Shown: in pieces, positions 36,587 through 45,210 of the stretch | Position numbering within the stretch: the stretch's first letter is position 1 | Layout of the letters: every line of letters begins with the position of its first letter | DNA from: Bacteroidales bacterium M8 | GTDB taxonomy: Bacteria > Bacteroidota > Bacteroidia > Bacteroidales > Muribaculaceae | Length of the DNA: 64,000 bases | Assembly (NCBI GenBank): GCA_001689495.1 | Contig: LUJS01000037.1 | Span: 19,984 to 83,983 of the forward strand | Reading direction: 5' to 3' | Made by a program: the position numbers and the translations under genes | Notes under the pieces: model-generated | What the model was told of the DNA's origin: nothing | What the model saw: the letters and a program-made list of their open reading frames with translations, nothing else | The model's database searches: none

Positions 36587-37780
36587 ATGAAATGGCTTAA
36601 AGATTTCTATAGGGTCTGGCGGCACGAATGCCTGCTCACGTTCACCGACATCGGTGTGCTGCTGTTCTTCTTCGCCCTGCCGCTGGGATACCCCATCATA
36701 TATACCCTCATCTACAATCCCGAGGTGGTCAAGGAGATTGACACCGTGCTCGTAGACCACTCGCGCACGGCCGAGAGCCGCGAGCTGGCCCGCACGCTCG
36801 ACGCCACGGAGTCGATGCATATCGTCGGATATGCCGCAGACATGGCCGAGGCCCGCAGGGCTTGGGCCGAGAAGAAGTGCTATGCCATCATCGAGATTCC
36901 GTCAGACTATGCCCGCAAGATAGGCTCGGGCGGACAGGGTGTCATATCATACTATCAGGACATGTCACTGCTGCTGCGCTATCGCCAGAACCTGCTGTCG
37001 CTGACCAGCGTGCAGATGCACGAGGCCCAGACCCTCACGGCCAAGCGCGTGGCCACGATGGGCGGAGGCCTCGCCACGGTGGTGAGCGGCCTGCCCGTCA
37101 ACACTCAGGCCAACTCGATAGGCGACAGCTCGCAGGGATTCGCATCGTTCATCATCCCGGGCATCGTCATACTGATATTGCAGCAGGGCATGCTCATGGG
37201 CATCGCCATGATCGCCGGCACGAGGCGTGACCGCCGCCGGCTCGACCCCGAGGGCATGGACCGCACCGAGGCCGGCGCGGGTGCCGTGGCCACCGTGCTG
37301 GGACGCTCGGCCTGCTATGTCATGCTCTACATACCGATGGCATATTATGTCATGTCCATCGTCCCGGCCATCTTCGACCTGCCGCAGATGGGCAGCGTGC
37401 GCGACTACATGCCCTTCATTCTGGTCATGCTCATCGCCACCAGTTTCCTCGGACAGACCCTGCAGATATTCGTGCGCGAGCGCGAGACGTCGATGGTGCT
37501 CATAGTGTTCACCTCGGTGTTCTTCCTGTTCCTGTCCGGACTGACGTGGCCGAGATATGCCTTCTCGCCCTTCTGGATGGCCGTGAGCGACCTCGTGCCC
37601 GCCACGTGGGGTGTCGAAGGGTTTGTGCACATCAAGGCCAACGGAGCCGATTTACCGGACATCAGCCGCTATTTCTGGGCGCTCTGGATTCTGTCTGGCG
37701 CATACTTCGTGACAGCCGTGCTGATAAGACATTTCACCGCCCCCTCGCGTCGCGAGATTCCCGATACCGCCGAAGCCTGA
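36587..37780 (+). CDS. ABC-2-type permease, second of pair
   Basis: A 397-residue paralogue of the preceding permease with the same helix-domain-helices layout (LLFFFALPLGYPIIYTLIYN, then extracytoplasmic domain, then ARRDRRRL-type cytoplasmic loop before the helical bundle). The start at 36587 (MKWLKDFYRVW) is preferred to 36563, which overlaps the previous gene. Last gene of the export operon; substrate unknown. Confidence 0.9.
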   Translation: MKWLKDFYRVWRHECLLTFTDIGVLLFFFALPLGYPIIYTLIYNPEVVKEIDTVLVDHSRTAESRELARTLDATESMHIVGYAADMAEARRAWAEKKCYAIIEIPSDYARKIGSGGQGVISYYQDMSLLLRYRQNLLSLTSVQMHEAQTLTAKRVATMGGGLATVVSGLPVNTQANSIGDSSQGFASFIIPGIVILILQQGMLMGIAMIAGTRRDRRRLDPEGMDRTEAGAGAVATVLGRSACYVMLYIPMAYYVMSIVPAIFDLPQMGSVRDYMPFILVMLIATSFLGQTLQIFVRERETSMVLIVFTSVFFLFLSGLTWPRYAFSPFWMAVSDLVPATWGVEGFVHIKANGADLPDISRYFWALWILSGAYFVTAVLIRHFTAPSRREIPDTAEA

Positions 37781-37802
37781 AAAGACTGCCAAGATAAGCG
37801 TG

Positions 37803-37836
37803 GCGGCCTGCATGGATGAAATTCCATACAGGCCGC
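37803..37836. terminator. Hairpin between convergent genes
   Basis: GCGGCCTG (37803-37810) pairs with CAGGCCGC (37829-37836), extended inside by ATGGA/TCCAT. No strong T-tract on either side; probably a bidirectional terminator. Confidence 0.55.
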
Positions 37837-37867
37837 TGTCTTGTCGTGCAATAAATGGATTACCGAA

Positions 37868-38395
37868 TCAGAGCATCTGCAGTGCCTGAAGCATCTCGAG
37901 AGCGTCGAGGCGCGAGAGCGAACGGCGCTGGCTGAGGGCCGATGCGAAGTCGTGAGCCACGGTGTGGACGCCACGGTGGGTGAAGACACGGGTCAGATAG
38001 TTGATGTTCTTGTCGAATATCGCATCAATCTCGTCCTGATCGAGCTGGCAGGCCTCGGTACCCTCCTCGACGGCAAGGGCGTGCAGAGCATCGCGCACGT
38101 CGTCGGGGAGGCCGGTGTGACGGTTGACGAGATAACGGCACAGCAGATTGGCCGTGACCATGGCGATGCCGAGATTATAGTTCTTCAATATCTGGCGCCA
38201 TGCGGTCTTGGCCGAGACGCCCGGATTGCCCGCGAAAAAGAATTCGGGGGCAAGTGTCATGGTCTGCGAGCCCTCGGGACCGTCGAGCGAGATAGCCGAA
38301 AGGATATCCTCGCCGTCAAAAACCACAAGGCTTATGGCCATGCCGGCCGCGCCATAGCAGCGGTCGGTCTCATCGGTATATCTTAGTTTTTCCAT
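37868..38395 (-). CDS. Conserved hypothetical protein
   Basis: A 175-residue soluble protein (MEKLRYTDETDRCYGAAGMAISLVV) with a beta-rich first third and a helical C-terminus ending LSRLDALEMLQALQML. No signal peptide or membrane helix. I do not recognise its family, but its composition matches neighbouring genes and it looks like a small Bacteroidales-specific protein. It lies downstream of the PorZ-like gene by 26 bases and may be co-transcribed with it. Confidence 0.75.
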   Translation of the reverse strand: MEKLRYTDETDRCYGAAGMAISLVVFDGEDILSAISLDGPEGSQTMTLAPEFFFAGNPGVSAKTAWRQILKNYNLGIAMVTANLLCRYLVNRHTGLPDDVRDALHALAVEEGTEACQLDQDEIDAIFDKNINYLTRVFTHRGVHTVAHDFASALSQRRSLSRLDALEMLQALQML

Positions 38396-38421
38396 AACTT
38401 TAAAACGTGCCCGGGGGGAGA

Positions 38422-40869
38422 TTAGTTGACTACAAGAATTTTTGTTGCCACGGCCCCCTTAGAAGAGGTCTCGGAGCCTGATGACGCAAGGACGTAGTAG
38501 ACGCCCGAACGCACGCGGCTACCGTTCATGTTGCATCCGTCCCACATGGCCATGCCGCCCTCTGAGGTCGTCTGGTAGACCAGATGCATGTCGGCGTCGA
38601 CAATCTTGACCATCGAGCTGTCCATGAGTCCGGTGATGGTGATCCAGCCGGTATACTCGGGCGTGACGGGGTTGGGATAGGCATAGACCTCGGAATAGTC
38701 CTCGGCCGCGGGCCCCGATGTGGTCGAGAGCTCGAACAGACCGCTCATGGTGGCCACGAACACCGAGTTTGACTCGGGGTCGACGTGCAGTCCTGTGATG
38801 GTGTTGACGGGTAGGGGAGAGTTGGATGTGTTGTAGACTGCGAGTATCTCGTCGCCATCCTCGCTGACCAGATAGAGCCCCGAGTTCTCGGTGCCTATCC
38901 ACTTGCGGTTTGAGTGGTCTACGGCCATGCAGAGTATCTTGTCGCTCTCGAGCAGATAGTCGGCCAGATTGGTGCCGTCGTTGCGGGGCACCTTGATGCG
39001 GTTGACGACAAACGAGGTCGTCATCGCCGTGGCCGGATTGGGCACCGACACGACACCACTGGTGGTGCCGAACCATACATGCCCGCGCTGATCCTCTATG
39101 GCACAGATCCAATGGTCGGGAGCAAAGGATTTTCCATCAGAGTCCGAGACATTGCTCCATCCGACATGCTTGTGGCCCGAGGTATCTGAAATAGTACCAT
39201 TGTGCTGCAGCACCTCGAGGGCATAGGCTCCGTACGAGTCATACGCGAATATCAAATTGCTCTTTTTGCATATCAGAAGGTGTATGTCCTTGGATTTGAT
39301 ATTTCCGCCGAAATTCACGCTTACCCAGTCTCCGGAGGTTATTTTAGACAAATCGCCTTTCAGCTTGGCCGCCGGTAGCATCGATATTACAGAGCCGCCA
39401 AAAGAAGCCGTCCAAAGATTTCCCTGATGGTCAATTTCAACAAATGTCGTGCTGATGCCCCACTGTCTATGGATATTCGAGTTTGTATCGTCAAACTTGG
39501 CTATTTCCTTACCGTTATCCACGACATAAATACCCTCTACGGCCGATGCGATGTAGAGTCTGTCGGGATTGTCCGGAGCCTGACATATCCATGTGGGCGA
39601 AAATATGCGTTTTCCCATTTTTCTCTGACTCTCTATGGCCATAGGAGTTATGGCCGAGACATCATCAGGATCTATATTGGTGAATACTCCGTCCCGATAA
39701 ATATTTGCAAGCAACGGAACCTCAAAAAAATCTCCCTTGCCTGAAGGGTGGTATTGCGACTGTCCGATGTTCGATACAATGAATCCGTTATCCGCCGGAT
39801 AGATGCGGCAGATTTTGGAGAATGTCGTAGCCTCTGACAGCGATGACTTCTCGCGCATCACGGTCAGGGACCCGTCGGCCGACAGGCGGTATTGTCCGAT
39901 ACCATCATCATCTCCCGCCCAGAAACCCTGTTCCGGTCCACGGCGTGTCGAAACAACATCGTCCCTGAGATCTTCGGGGAGTGCGTAGCGAGATGAATCC
40001 AGAACACCATCCTTATCCGCATGCAAGAGTAATCCACCCTTTGTTTTGAAATATATACCACCATCTTCGGCAGGCATCAGTTCATGTACCCCATGTCCTA
40101 ATTCAGAATAAACAGTCCAATAATTCAAATCCGTATTATCCTGATTGACACGTAGCATCCTGACATTGCCCCACTGGGTCACGGCCACAACATTCCCATC
40201 AAGCGGGGTGAGATTCTCAAACCGGTGTCCGGCATCCTCCTTGAGCACCCTGAAGTTGTCAAACTTGTGTATCTTGTCGCCATATGTATGGAAGATTATA
40301 GGAGAGGCCTCGATGTCAAATCCGCTCGGTATCATAACTATGCCACCGTCAAGCGCGGCCATCGACAGAATGCCGTGGCCGTTATACACGCCCGACTCCT
40401 TGACCTCGTGACGTTTCTCGTCGAATATGACCAGACCGAAGTCGGTGGCGACATAGATCAGATTGTCGTGAAACACGACGTCATTCACGCCCTTATCGGC
40501 GTTGACGGTGGCATCCTTGATCTCTGACAGATTCACTATCGTGCCGTCGTCCTCATAGACAAGGTCGATATTCGAGTTGTCATAGACCACGGCAAGATAG
40601 CGTGCCGCATGATTGAAGTAGAGCTTTGAGATTGTAAAGTCGGACAGATCACGCCCGTACTCGTAGGTGCGAGTCTCGTCAGACTTCTTGTCATACGAGT
40701 TCAGCCGTCCGCCGGTGACGTACCACACGCTGCGGTCGGTTTCGAGTATTTCCGAGAACTCGCCGGATACCGGATAGGATTTCCACGACCCGGTGGCGAT
40801 GGCTCCGTTCAGGGCCACTCCGCCGAACGAGAGGAGAGTGAGAATGAGTATGTAAATTCTTTTGAGCAT
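38422..40869 (-). CDS. porZ: PorZ-like beta-propeller protein with T9SS C-terminal domain
   Basis: An 815-residue secreted protein with a signal peptide (about residues 1-25). WKSYPVSGEFSEILETDRSVWYVTGG at the mature N-terminus and repeated propeller blades such as NLWTASFGGSV, HVWFGTTSGVVSV and KWIGTENSGLYLV (two-component-regulator-type propeller) match PorZ. The C-terminus (about 725-815) is an immunoglobulin-like T9SS sorting domain with YAYPNPVTPEY, KIVDA and VRSGVYYVLA. PorZ is a surface component of the type IX secretion system in Porphyromonas that helps process CTD cargo. Several cargo proteins are encoded later in this window. The middle of the gene is more AT-rich than its ends. 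Confidence 0.82.
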   Translation of the reverse strand: MLKRIYILILTLLSFGGVALNGAIATGSWKSYPVSGEFSEILETDRSVWYVTGGRLNSYDKKSDETRTYEYGRDLSDFTISKLYFNHAARYLAVVYDNSNIDLVYEDDGTIVNLSEIKDATVNADKGVNDVVFHDNLIYVATDFGLVIFDEKRHEVKESGVYNGHGILSMAALDGGIVMIPSGFDIEASPIIFHTYGDKIHKFDNFRVLKEDAGHRFENLTPLDGNVVAVTQWGNVRMLRVNQDNTDLNYWTVYSELGHGVHELMPAEDGGIYFKTKGGLLLHADKDGVLDSSRYALPEDLRDDVVSTRRGPEQGFWAGDDDGIGQYRLSADGSLTVMREKSSLSEATTFSKICRIYPADNGFIVSNIGQSQYHPSGKGDFFEVPLLANIYRDGVFTNIDPDDVSAITPMAIESQRKMGKRIFSPTWICQAPDNPDRLYIASAVEGIYVVDNGKEIAKFDDTNSNIHRQWGISTTFVEIDHQGNLWTASFGGSVISMLPAAKLKGDLSKITSGDWVSVNFGGNIKSKDIHLLICKKSNLIFAYDSYGAYALEVLQHNGTISDTSGHKHVGWSNVSDSDGKSFAPDHWICAIEDQRGHVWFGTTSGVVSVPNPATAMTTSFVVNRIKVPRNDGTNLADYLLESDKILCMAVDHSNRKWIGTENSGLYLVSEDGDEILAVYNTSNSPLPVNTITGLHVDPESNSVFVATMSGLFELSTTSGPAAEDYSEVYAYPNPVTPEYTGWITITGLMDSSMVKIVDADMHLVYQTTSEGGMAMWDGCNMNGSRVRSGVYYVLASSGSETSSKGAVATKILVVN

Positions 40870-40879
40870 TAATTTGCGG

Positions 40880-41461
40880 TTATCTTGGTGATATAAGGTA
40901 TTCTACAAGTTTTGCAGTGGCCCGGCCGCGATGCGAGATGGCGTTCTTGGCGTCGGGGGTCATGAGGGCAAACGATATTTCCGACTCCACGGGACGGAAC
41001 ACGGGGTCATAGCCGAATCCGCCGTCGCCTTCGGGGACCTCGAGTATCTCGCCTTCGACCTTGCCGGTAAAAGTCTTCTCGACGCCGTCGAGAATGAGGG
41101 CTATGACCGTCACGAATCTTGCCGTGCGCACGGACTGCCCTTTCATGTTCTCGAGCAACAGAGCCATATTTGCCGCACTGTCATGGCCGGGGCCGGCATA
41201 ACGGGCCGAATATACCCCCGGAGCACCATCCAGAGCATCGACCATCAGGCCCGTGTCGTCGGCAAAACAGTCATAGCCGTAATGCTCCCTGACATAGCGG
41301 GCCTTCATCAGGGCATTCCCCTCGAGCGTATCGGCTGTCTCGGGTATATCCTCGTGACACCCTATGTCGTCGAGCGACAACACCTTGAACCGGTCTCCGA
41401 CTATGCGCCGCAGCTCCGAAAGCTTATGTTTGTTGTTGGTGGCAAATACTATTTCCTGCAT
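40880..41461 (-). CDS. rdgB: XTP/dITP diphosphatase (RdgB/HAM1 family)
   Basis: A 193-residue protein. FATNNKHKLSELRRI (residues 5-19), FADDTGLMVDALDGAPGVYSARYAG (about 66-90) and the C-terminal GDGGFGYDPVF and SHRGRA motifs are all HAM1 signatures. It hydrolyses non-canonical purine nucleoside triphosphates to prevent their incorporation. 10 bases upstream of porZ, so the two may be co-transcribed. Confidence 0.96.
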   Translation of the reverse strand: MQEIVFATNNKHKLSELRRIVGDRFKVLSLDDIGCHEDIPETADTLEGNALMKARYVREHYGYDCFADDTGLMVDALDGAPGVYSARYAGPGHDSAANMALLLENMKGQSVRTARFVTVIALILDGVEKTFTGKVEGEILEVPEGDGGFGYDPVFRPVESEISFALMTPDAKNAISHRGRATAKLVEYLISPR

Positions 41462-41505
41462 AATATATTATAACGGAATTCGATAGCTTTTATTTTGACC
41501 GTTGG

Positions 41506-41548
41506 CAAAAAACACCCCTGTCCGCATTTCTGTGTGGAACAGGGGTGT
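41506..41548 (-). terminator. Terminator of the thioredoxin lipoprotein gene
   Basis: Minus strand: ACACCCCTGT / ACAGGGGTGT stem (41539-41548 and 41512-41521) followed by a run of T (the A run at 41506-41511 on the plus strand). About 26 bases past the stop at 41575. Confidence 0.88.
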
Positions 41549-41574
41549 ATGTATAGACTTTCAGTCAGCCGGGC

Positions 41575-42021
41575 CTAATGCTTCATGGCCTCGGTGATGA
41601 AATGGGTCAGCTCTTCTTTTGTCATGAAGCCCACTGATGTGATTACGCTGCTGTCGGGCATGAGCACGGACACCTGCGGTATGGACGACACGCCAAACTG
41701 TACGGCTGCGGCGGGTGCCTTGTCCACGTCGACAGACAGGAACACGGCCTTGCCGGCAAAATCGCCTGCGACATCATGGAACACCGGCGCGAACTTGCGG
41801 CACGGAGGACACCAGATGGCATTAAAGTCTATGACTATGGGCAGTTTGGCATCGGGTGAGATCACGCCGTCGGTTGCTTCGATCACAACCTCGGCTGTGG
41901 GAGCAGTATCGGTCGAGGCCTGTGCCTCGGCGCCGATCGTGTCCTTGGAACTTGAGTCGGCCGCTGTGCAACCGACAATCAAAACCGCCAGGACGGAAAG
42001 AGACAGAATTCTTGGCAGCAT
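41575..42021 (-). CDS. Thioredoxin-fold lipoprotein
   Basis: A 148-residue protein with lipobox LIVGC (Cys18), a Ser/Thr/Ala-rich tether (about 19-50) and a thioredoxin domain with active site AIWCPPCRKF (about 67-76) and cis-Pro in SIPQVSV. It should act as an envelope thiol-disulfide oxidoreductase, perhaps reducing periplasmic proteins or MsrAB. Bounded by its own terminator. Confidence 0.9.
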   Translation of the reverse strand: MLPRILSLSVLAVLIVGCTAADSSSKDTIGAEAQASTDTAPTAEVVIEATDGVISPDAKLPIVIDFNAIWCPPCRKFAPVFHDVAGDFAGKAVFLSVDVDKAPAAAVQFGVSSIPQVSVLMPDSSVITSVGFMTKEELTHFITEAMKH

Positions 42022-42061
42022 AGTCTGATGGGCTTTGTGGAAAATATTATATAGTTTTTTG

Positions 42062-42146
42062 AGCTTGGAGTCTAAGGAGAGCCGAAATCAGGTTCTCAAT
42101 TCTTTAAACCTTCAAGTTTCGGTTTTTGTTCTTTTGACTCCAAGCT
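42062..42146. other. Large inverted repeat between mdh and thioredoxin gene
   Basis: AGCTTGGAGTC (42062-42072) is the exact reverse complement of GACTCCAAGCT (42136-42146); an inner pair CCGAAA (42082-42087) / TTTCGG (42117-42122) could extend the structure. It lies after the mdh stop and just upstream of the thioredoxin gene, so it could be an mdh terminator or a leader structure. Confidence 0.55.
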
Positions 42147-42157
42147 TTAAACTATAT

Positions 42158-43093
42158 TCAGAGTACAGAGGCGAGGGCCTCGTTGGTCTTGAGGACGGCA
42201 GCGGCGCTCTTGTCGAAGAGTTCCTTCTCCTCGGGATTGAGGTTGAACTCGACGATGCGCTCGATGCCGTTGCGGCCGATGATTGCGGGAACGCCGATGC
42301 AGAGATCCTTGTGTCCGTACTCGCCGTCGAGCAGGGCCGAGCAAGAGATGAGCTTCTTCTCGTTGTGGAGAACGGCCTTGACCATCTGTGCTCCTGCCGC
42401 ACCGGGTGCATACCATGCCGAGGTGCCGAGGAGTTTGGTCAGCGTTGCGCCGCCCACCATTGTGTCTGCAGCGACCTTGTCGAGAGTCTCCTTGTCGAGA
42501 TACTCCGATGCGGGCACGCCGCGATATGCGGCATAGCGTGTCAGGGGGATCATAGTGGTGTCACCGTGACCGCCGATGACGATGCCCTCGACCTCGGTGG
42601 CGTTGGCGCAGAGAGCCTGCGAGAGGAAATATTTGAAGCGTGCGCTGTCGAGTGCGCCGCCCATGCCGATGATACGGTTCTTGGGGAGACCGCTCACCTT
42701 GTGGATGAGGTAGGTCATGGTGTCCATCGGGTTGGAGATACAGATGATGATGGCGTTGGGAGAGTGGGCGAGAATCTGGTCTGTGACGCTCTTGACGATA
42801 CCGGCGTTTACTCCGATGAGCTCCTCGCGGGTCATGCCGGGCTTGCGGGGGATACCCGAAGTGATCACGACCACGTCACTGCCCTCGGTGGCGGCATAGT
42901 CGTTGGTGACACCGCGCAGAACGGTGTTGAGGTTGAGGATGGATGCTGTCTGCATGATGTCCATCGCCTTGCCCTCCGAAACACCTTCCTTGATGTCGAG
43001 GAGAACGACCTCGTCGGCGATACCGCAGGTTACCAATACATTTGCACATGTTGCGCCTACGTTACCGGCGCCTACTACTGTTACCTTTGACAT
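42158..43093 (-). CDS. mdh: Malate dehydrogenase
   Basis: A 311-residue NAD-dependent enzyme starting MSKVTVVGAGNVGATCANVL (Rossmann motif GAGNVG). ITSGIPRKPGMTREELI gives the substrate-binding arginines; HGDTTMIPLTRYA includes the catalytic His (GGHGDT). The LDH-like MDH type is used in the reductive branch to fumarate/succinate. The start is at 43093, because the longer frame includes the promoter. A -7 box lies 27 bases upstream. Confidence 0.95.
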   Translation of the reverse strand: MSKVTVVGAGNVGATCANVLVTCGIADEVVLLDIKEGVSEGKAMDIMQTASILNLNTVLRGVTNDYAATEGSDVVVITSGIPRKPGMTREELIGVNAGIVKSVTDQILAHSPNAIIICISNPMDTMTYLIHKVSGLPKNRIIGMGGALDSARFKYFLSQALCANATEVEGIVIGGHGDTTMIPLTRYAAYRGVPASEYLDKETLDKVAADTMVGGATLTKLLGTSAWYAPGAAGAQMVKAVLHNEKKLISCSALLDGEYGHKDLCIGVPAIIGRNGIERIVEFNLNPEEKELFDKSAAAVLKTNEALASVL

Positions 43094-43120
43094 ATTGTAT
43101 CTATATTTGATTTTCGAACG

Positions 43121-43150
43121 CAAAATTAATGAAAAATTTCCATAATCAAT
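43121..43150 (-). promoter_or_regulatory. Promoter of mdh
   Basis: Minus strand: TAATTTTG (43121-43128), full -7 match, preceded by ATTG (43147-43150) at a short 18-base spacing. Confidence 0.6.
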
Positions 43151-43193
43151 ATTTTTTCGTCCTTATTTTTCTATTTACCCGCGCCATTGTTTT

Positions 43194-44039
43194 TCAGATA
43201 CGACAGGTTTCAAAATCATTGCATCCGATAATGGCCGCGGCCTCCGAATACGAACTGTAGTGCGATCCGTAGACCTGTCGCATTCCGGCAAGCATAAGCA
43301 GTTCAACCATTGCATCCTTCATGCCCTCAAGCGTATCACGGCTCGCCTTTCTCGGTAGGCAAAATATCCGCCCGGGATATGATTGCATCAGCTCGGCCTT
43401 GACCTGCTCGTCGTCCGTGGCCAGATAGAACCTCACAGTGTCGTCAGCCGCGATTTCGCGTTCGATCTTTTCCTTGAATAATTCCAAAGGGCTCATCTCT
43501 ATGCTGGTCGTATTGTCAGTACGACGTATGTGCAGCCCCACCTTGCAGTCTCCGACGTCTGCTTTCAGACGATCGAGCCGCCCGATGATGTCGGCCGAAG
43601 GCTTGAGAACACGTCTGTATTCCTCGGGGTCGAAGCAGTAAAAATCATAGCCTGATACAAAATACAAATCACCGTCGTGAGACCTGACCGCCTCCGCAAG
43701 TTTTGTCTTGGACTCATATAACGGAAGGTTTGCCGGCACGTCAAAAAAACATCTCTCGAATCTGAATGACTGATAGATACGCGACAAATACAGATTCTTT
43801 TTTCTCGGCAAACTGTATTTTAATGCAAATTCCGCATATCCCGGTTCCATCAGCTTGACAGGCAGACATTTAATATCGAACAGATCCTCATAGCCTGCGT
43901 TCAGGCCGTCATCTCTCATCCATACGATCTCGACATCGCGGTCGGTATCACGGGCGAGCGTGATGCCTGACATCAAGGCTCGCATGCGGTTTGCCAGCCC
44001 TCCGGCCGGACAGACGACTATCTTGTGTCTCATTTCCAT
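43194..44039 (-). CDS. Fucosyltransferase-like glycosyltransferase
   Basis: A 281-residue protein starting MEMRHKIVVCPAGGLANRMRAL. The GGLANRMRA motif at the N-terminus and HIRRTDNT (about residues 198-205) match the GDP-fucose-binding HxRRxD pattern of the NodZ/O-fucosyltransferase-like superfamily. DGDLYFVSGYDFY and YSSYSEAAAIIG near the C-terminus fit the same fold. Likely cytoplasmic, acting in surface glycan synthesis; donor and acceptor are unknown. The gene is visibly more AT-rich than its neighbours, consistent with horizontal acquisition. Its ATG follows the permease stop by one base; an alternative start at 44063 would overlap that gene. Confidence 0.72.
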   Translation of the reverse strand: MEMRHKIVVCPAGGLANRMRALMSGITLARDTDRDVEIVWMRDDGLNAGYEDLFDIKCLPVKLMEPGYAEFALKYSLPRKKNLYLSRIYQSFRFERCFFDVPANLPLYESKTKLAEAVRSHDGDLYFVSGYDFYCFDPEEYRRVLKPSADIIGRLDRLKADVGDCKVGLHIRRTDNTTSIEMSPLELFKEKIEREIAADDTVRFYLATDDEQVKAELMQSYPGRIFCLPRKASRDTLEGMKDAMVELLMLAGMRQVYGSHYSSYSEAAAIIGCNDFETCRI

Positions 44040-44040
44040 T

Positions 44041-45210
44041 TTATCTGAATGCTTTGCGGACACTGTGGCTGACGGCGGTGCAGCCGATGGCGGTGACGGC
44101 GAGGGTAATGACCAATGCCCAGAGCAGGGTGGGCCAGAGCGGGGCGCCCGACGTGCCTATGGCGGCCAGCGAGGGGTGCCACCATGCCGAGACTGCGGCA
44201 AGTATAACCGATGCGGCCACCAGCACCCCGGCGTTGACGCAGGCTATAAGACGCCAGTAGACCGCCGATACCGCCCGGGGTGTATAGCCGAGCAACAGCA
44301 GGTCGTGTATCTTGTCGCGGTTTTTCTGCAACAACAGGTAGACGCTCAGCACCAGTATGAACACCGCAAGCAGGCTTATCACCGCTCCGATGCCGACGAC
44401 GACCGCCGTTGCGAGTCCCAGAAACCACGCCATCTTGCCTCCGGCATCGCGGTCGCCGGCGGCCTCATAGCCATGCTCCTCGAGATACCTGTCGGCCTCG
44501 GGGTCTCCGGCCCGACGCAGCTTGACGATGAGCCTTGAGGGATCTGACGGCGTCTGTGACGCGAATCTGGCATTGGCCCAGTCCATGAAGGCCGAGGGGA
44601 CGGCGATGGTGTTGAGGCGCGACGAGAATCCCACGATACGGGCATCAATCCATTCCTGCTTGCCGTTGCCGCTGAGCGAGAACCGCAGGGGCAGGGTGGC
44701 AATCATCTCCTCTGACACCTGCGGCAGTCCGCGCGCCGAGGCATACCCGAAGTTATAGAGAGTGAGATAATCCTTTGATATAATCACCGGCAGTGGTTGC
44801 CCGGACGAGGGGTCGTATGTGTCCCATCCGCGGGGCGAGACGTCAAAGAACTCGTCGGGAATCGACTCGAGAAACAGCGACGTATAGATGCGCTGCCCGC
44901 CTATGCCGATGCTGAGCGAGACATTGAAGTCGGCGGCCTGAAACGCCCCGACCTCTGCCGCCCACGGCTGTGCGGCTATCTCCTCGCGCTCGGTCGCCGA
45001 GAACGGGGTGGCGCTCCTGACCCCACTGACCTTCTTGGATATGATCAGATAGTCGGACGATATGAACGAGTCGCTGTCAGACGACACGGCCGATATGTCC
45101 CTGTAAAACTGAATGGCCACGATGACGATGAGCAGGCCTGTCAGATTGGCCAGTATGTATCCCACGGTCTGGGCAGGGCTGACATTGCGGCGCAGTAAAC
45201 GGCTTATCAT
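44041..45210 (-). CDS. FtsX-like ABC transporter permease
   Basis: A 389-residue protein with one N-terminal membrane helix (about residues 14-35), a large extracytoplasmic domain (about 40-260) and three C-terminal helices (about 275-380), the MacB/FtsX four-helix layout. Its ATG overlaps the ATPase stop (ATGA at 45207-45210). With that ATPase it probably forms a mechanotransmission-type or lipoprotein-handling transporter. Confidence 0.85.
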   Translation of the reverse strand: MISRLLRRNVSPAQTVGYILANLTGLLIVIVAIQFYRDISAVSSDSDSFISSDYLIISKKVSGVRSATPFSATEREEIAAQPWAAEVGAFQAADFNVSLSIGIGGQRIYTSLFLESIPDEFFDVSPRGWDTYDPSSGQPLPVIISKDYLTLYNFGYASARGLPQVSEEMIATLPLRFSLSGNGKQEWIDARIVGFSSRLNTIAVPSAFMDWANARFASQTPSDPSRLIVKLRRAGDPEADRYLEEHGYEAAGDRDAGGKMAWFLGLATAVVVGIGAVISLLAVFILVLSVYLLLQKNRDKIHDLLLLGYTPRAVSAVYWRLIACVNAGVLVAASVILAAVSAWWHPSLAAIGTSGAPLWPTLLWALVITLAVTAIGCTAVSHSVRKAFR

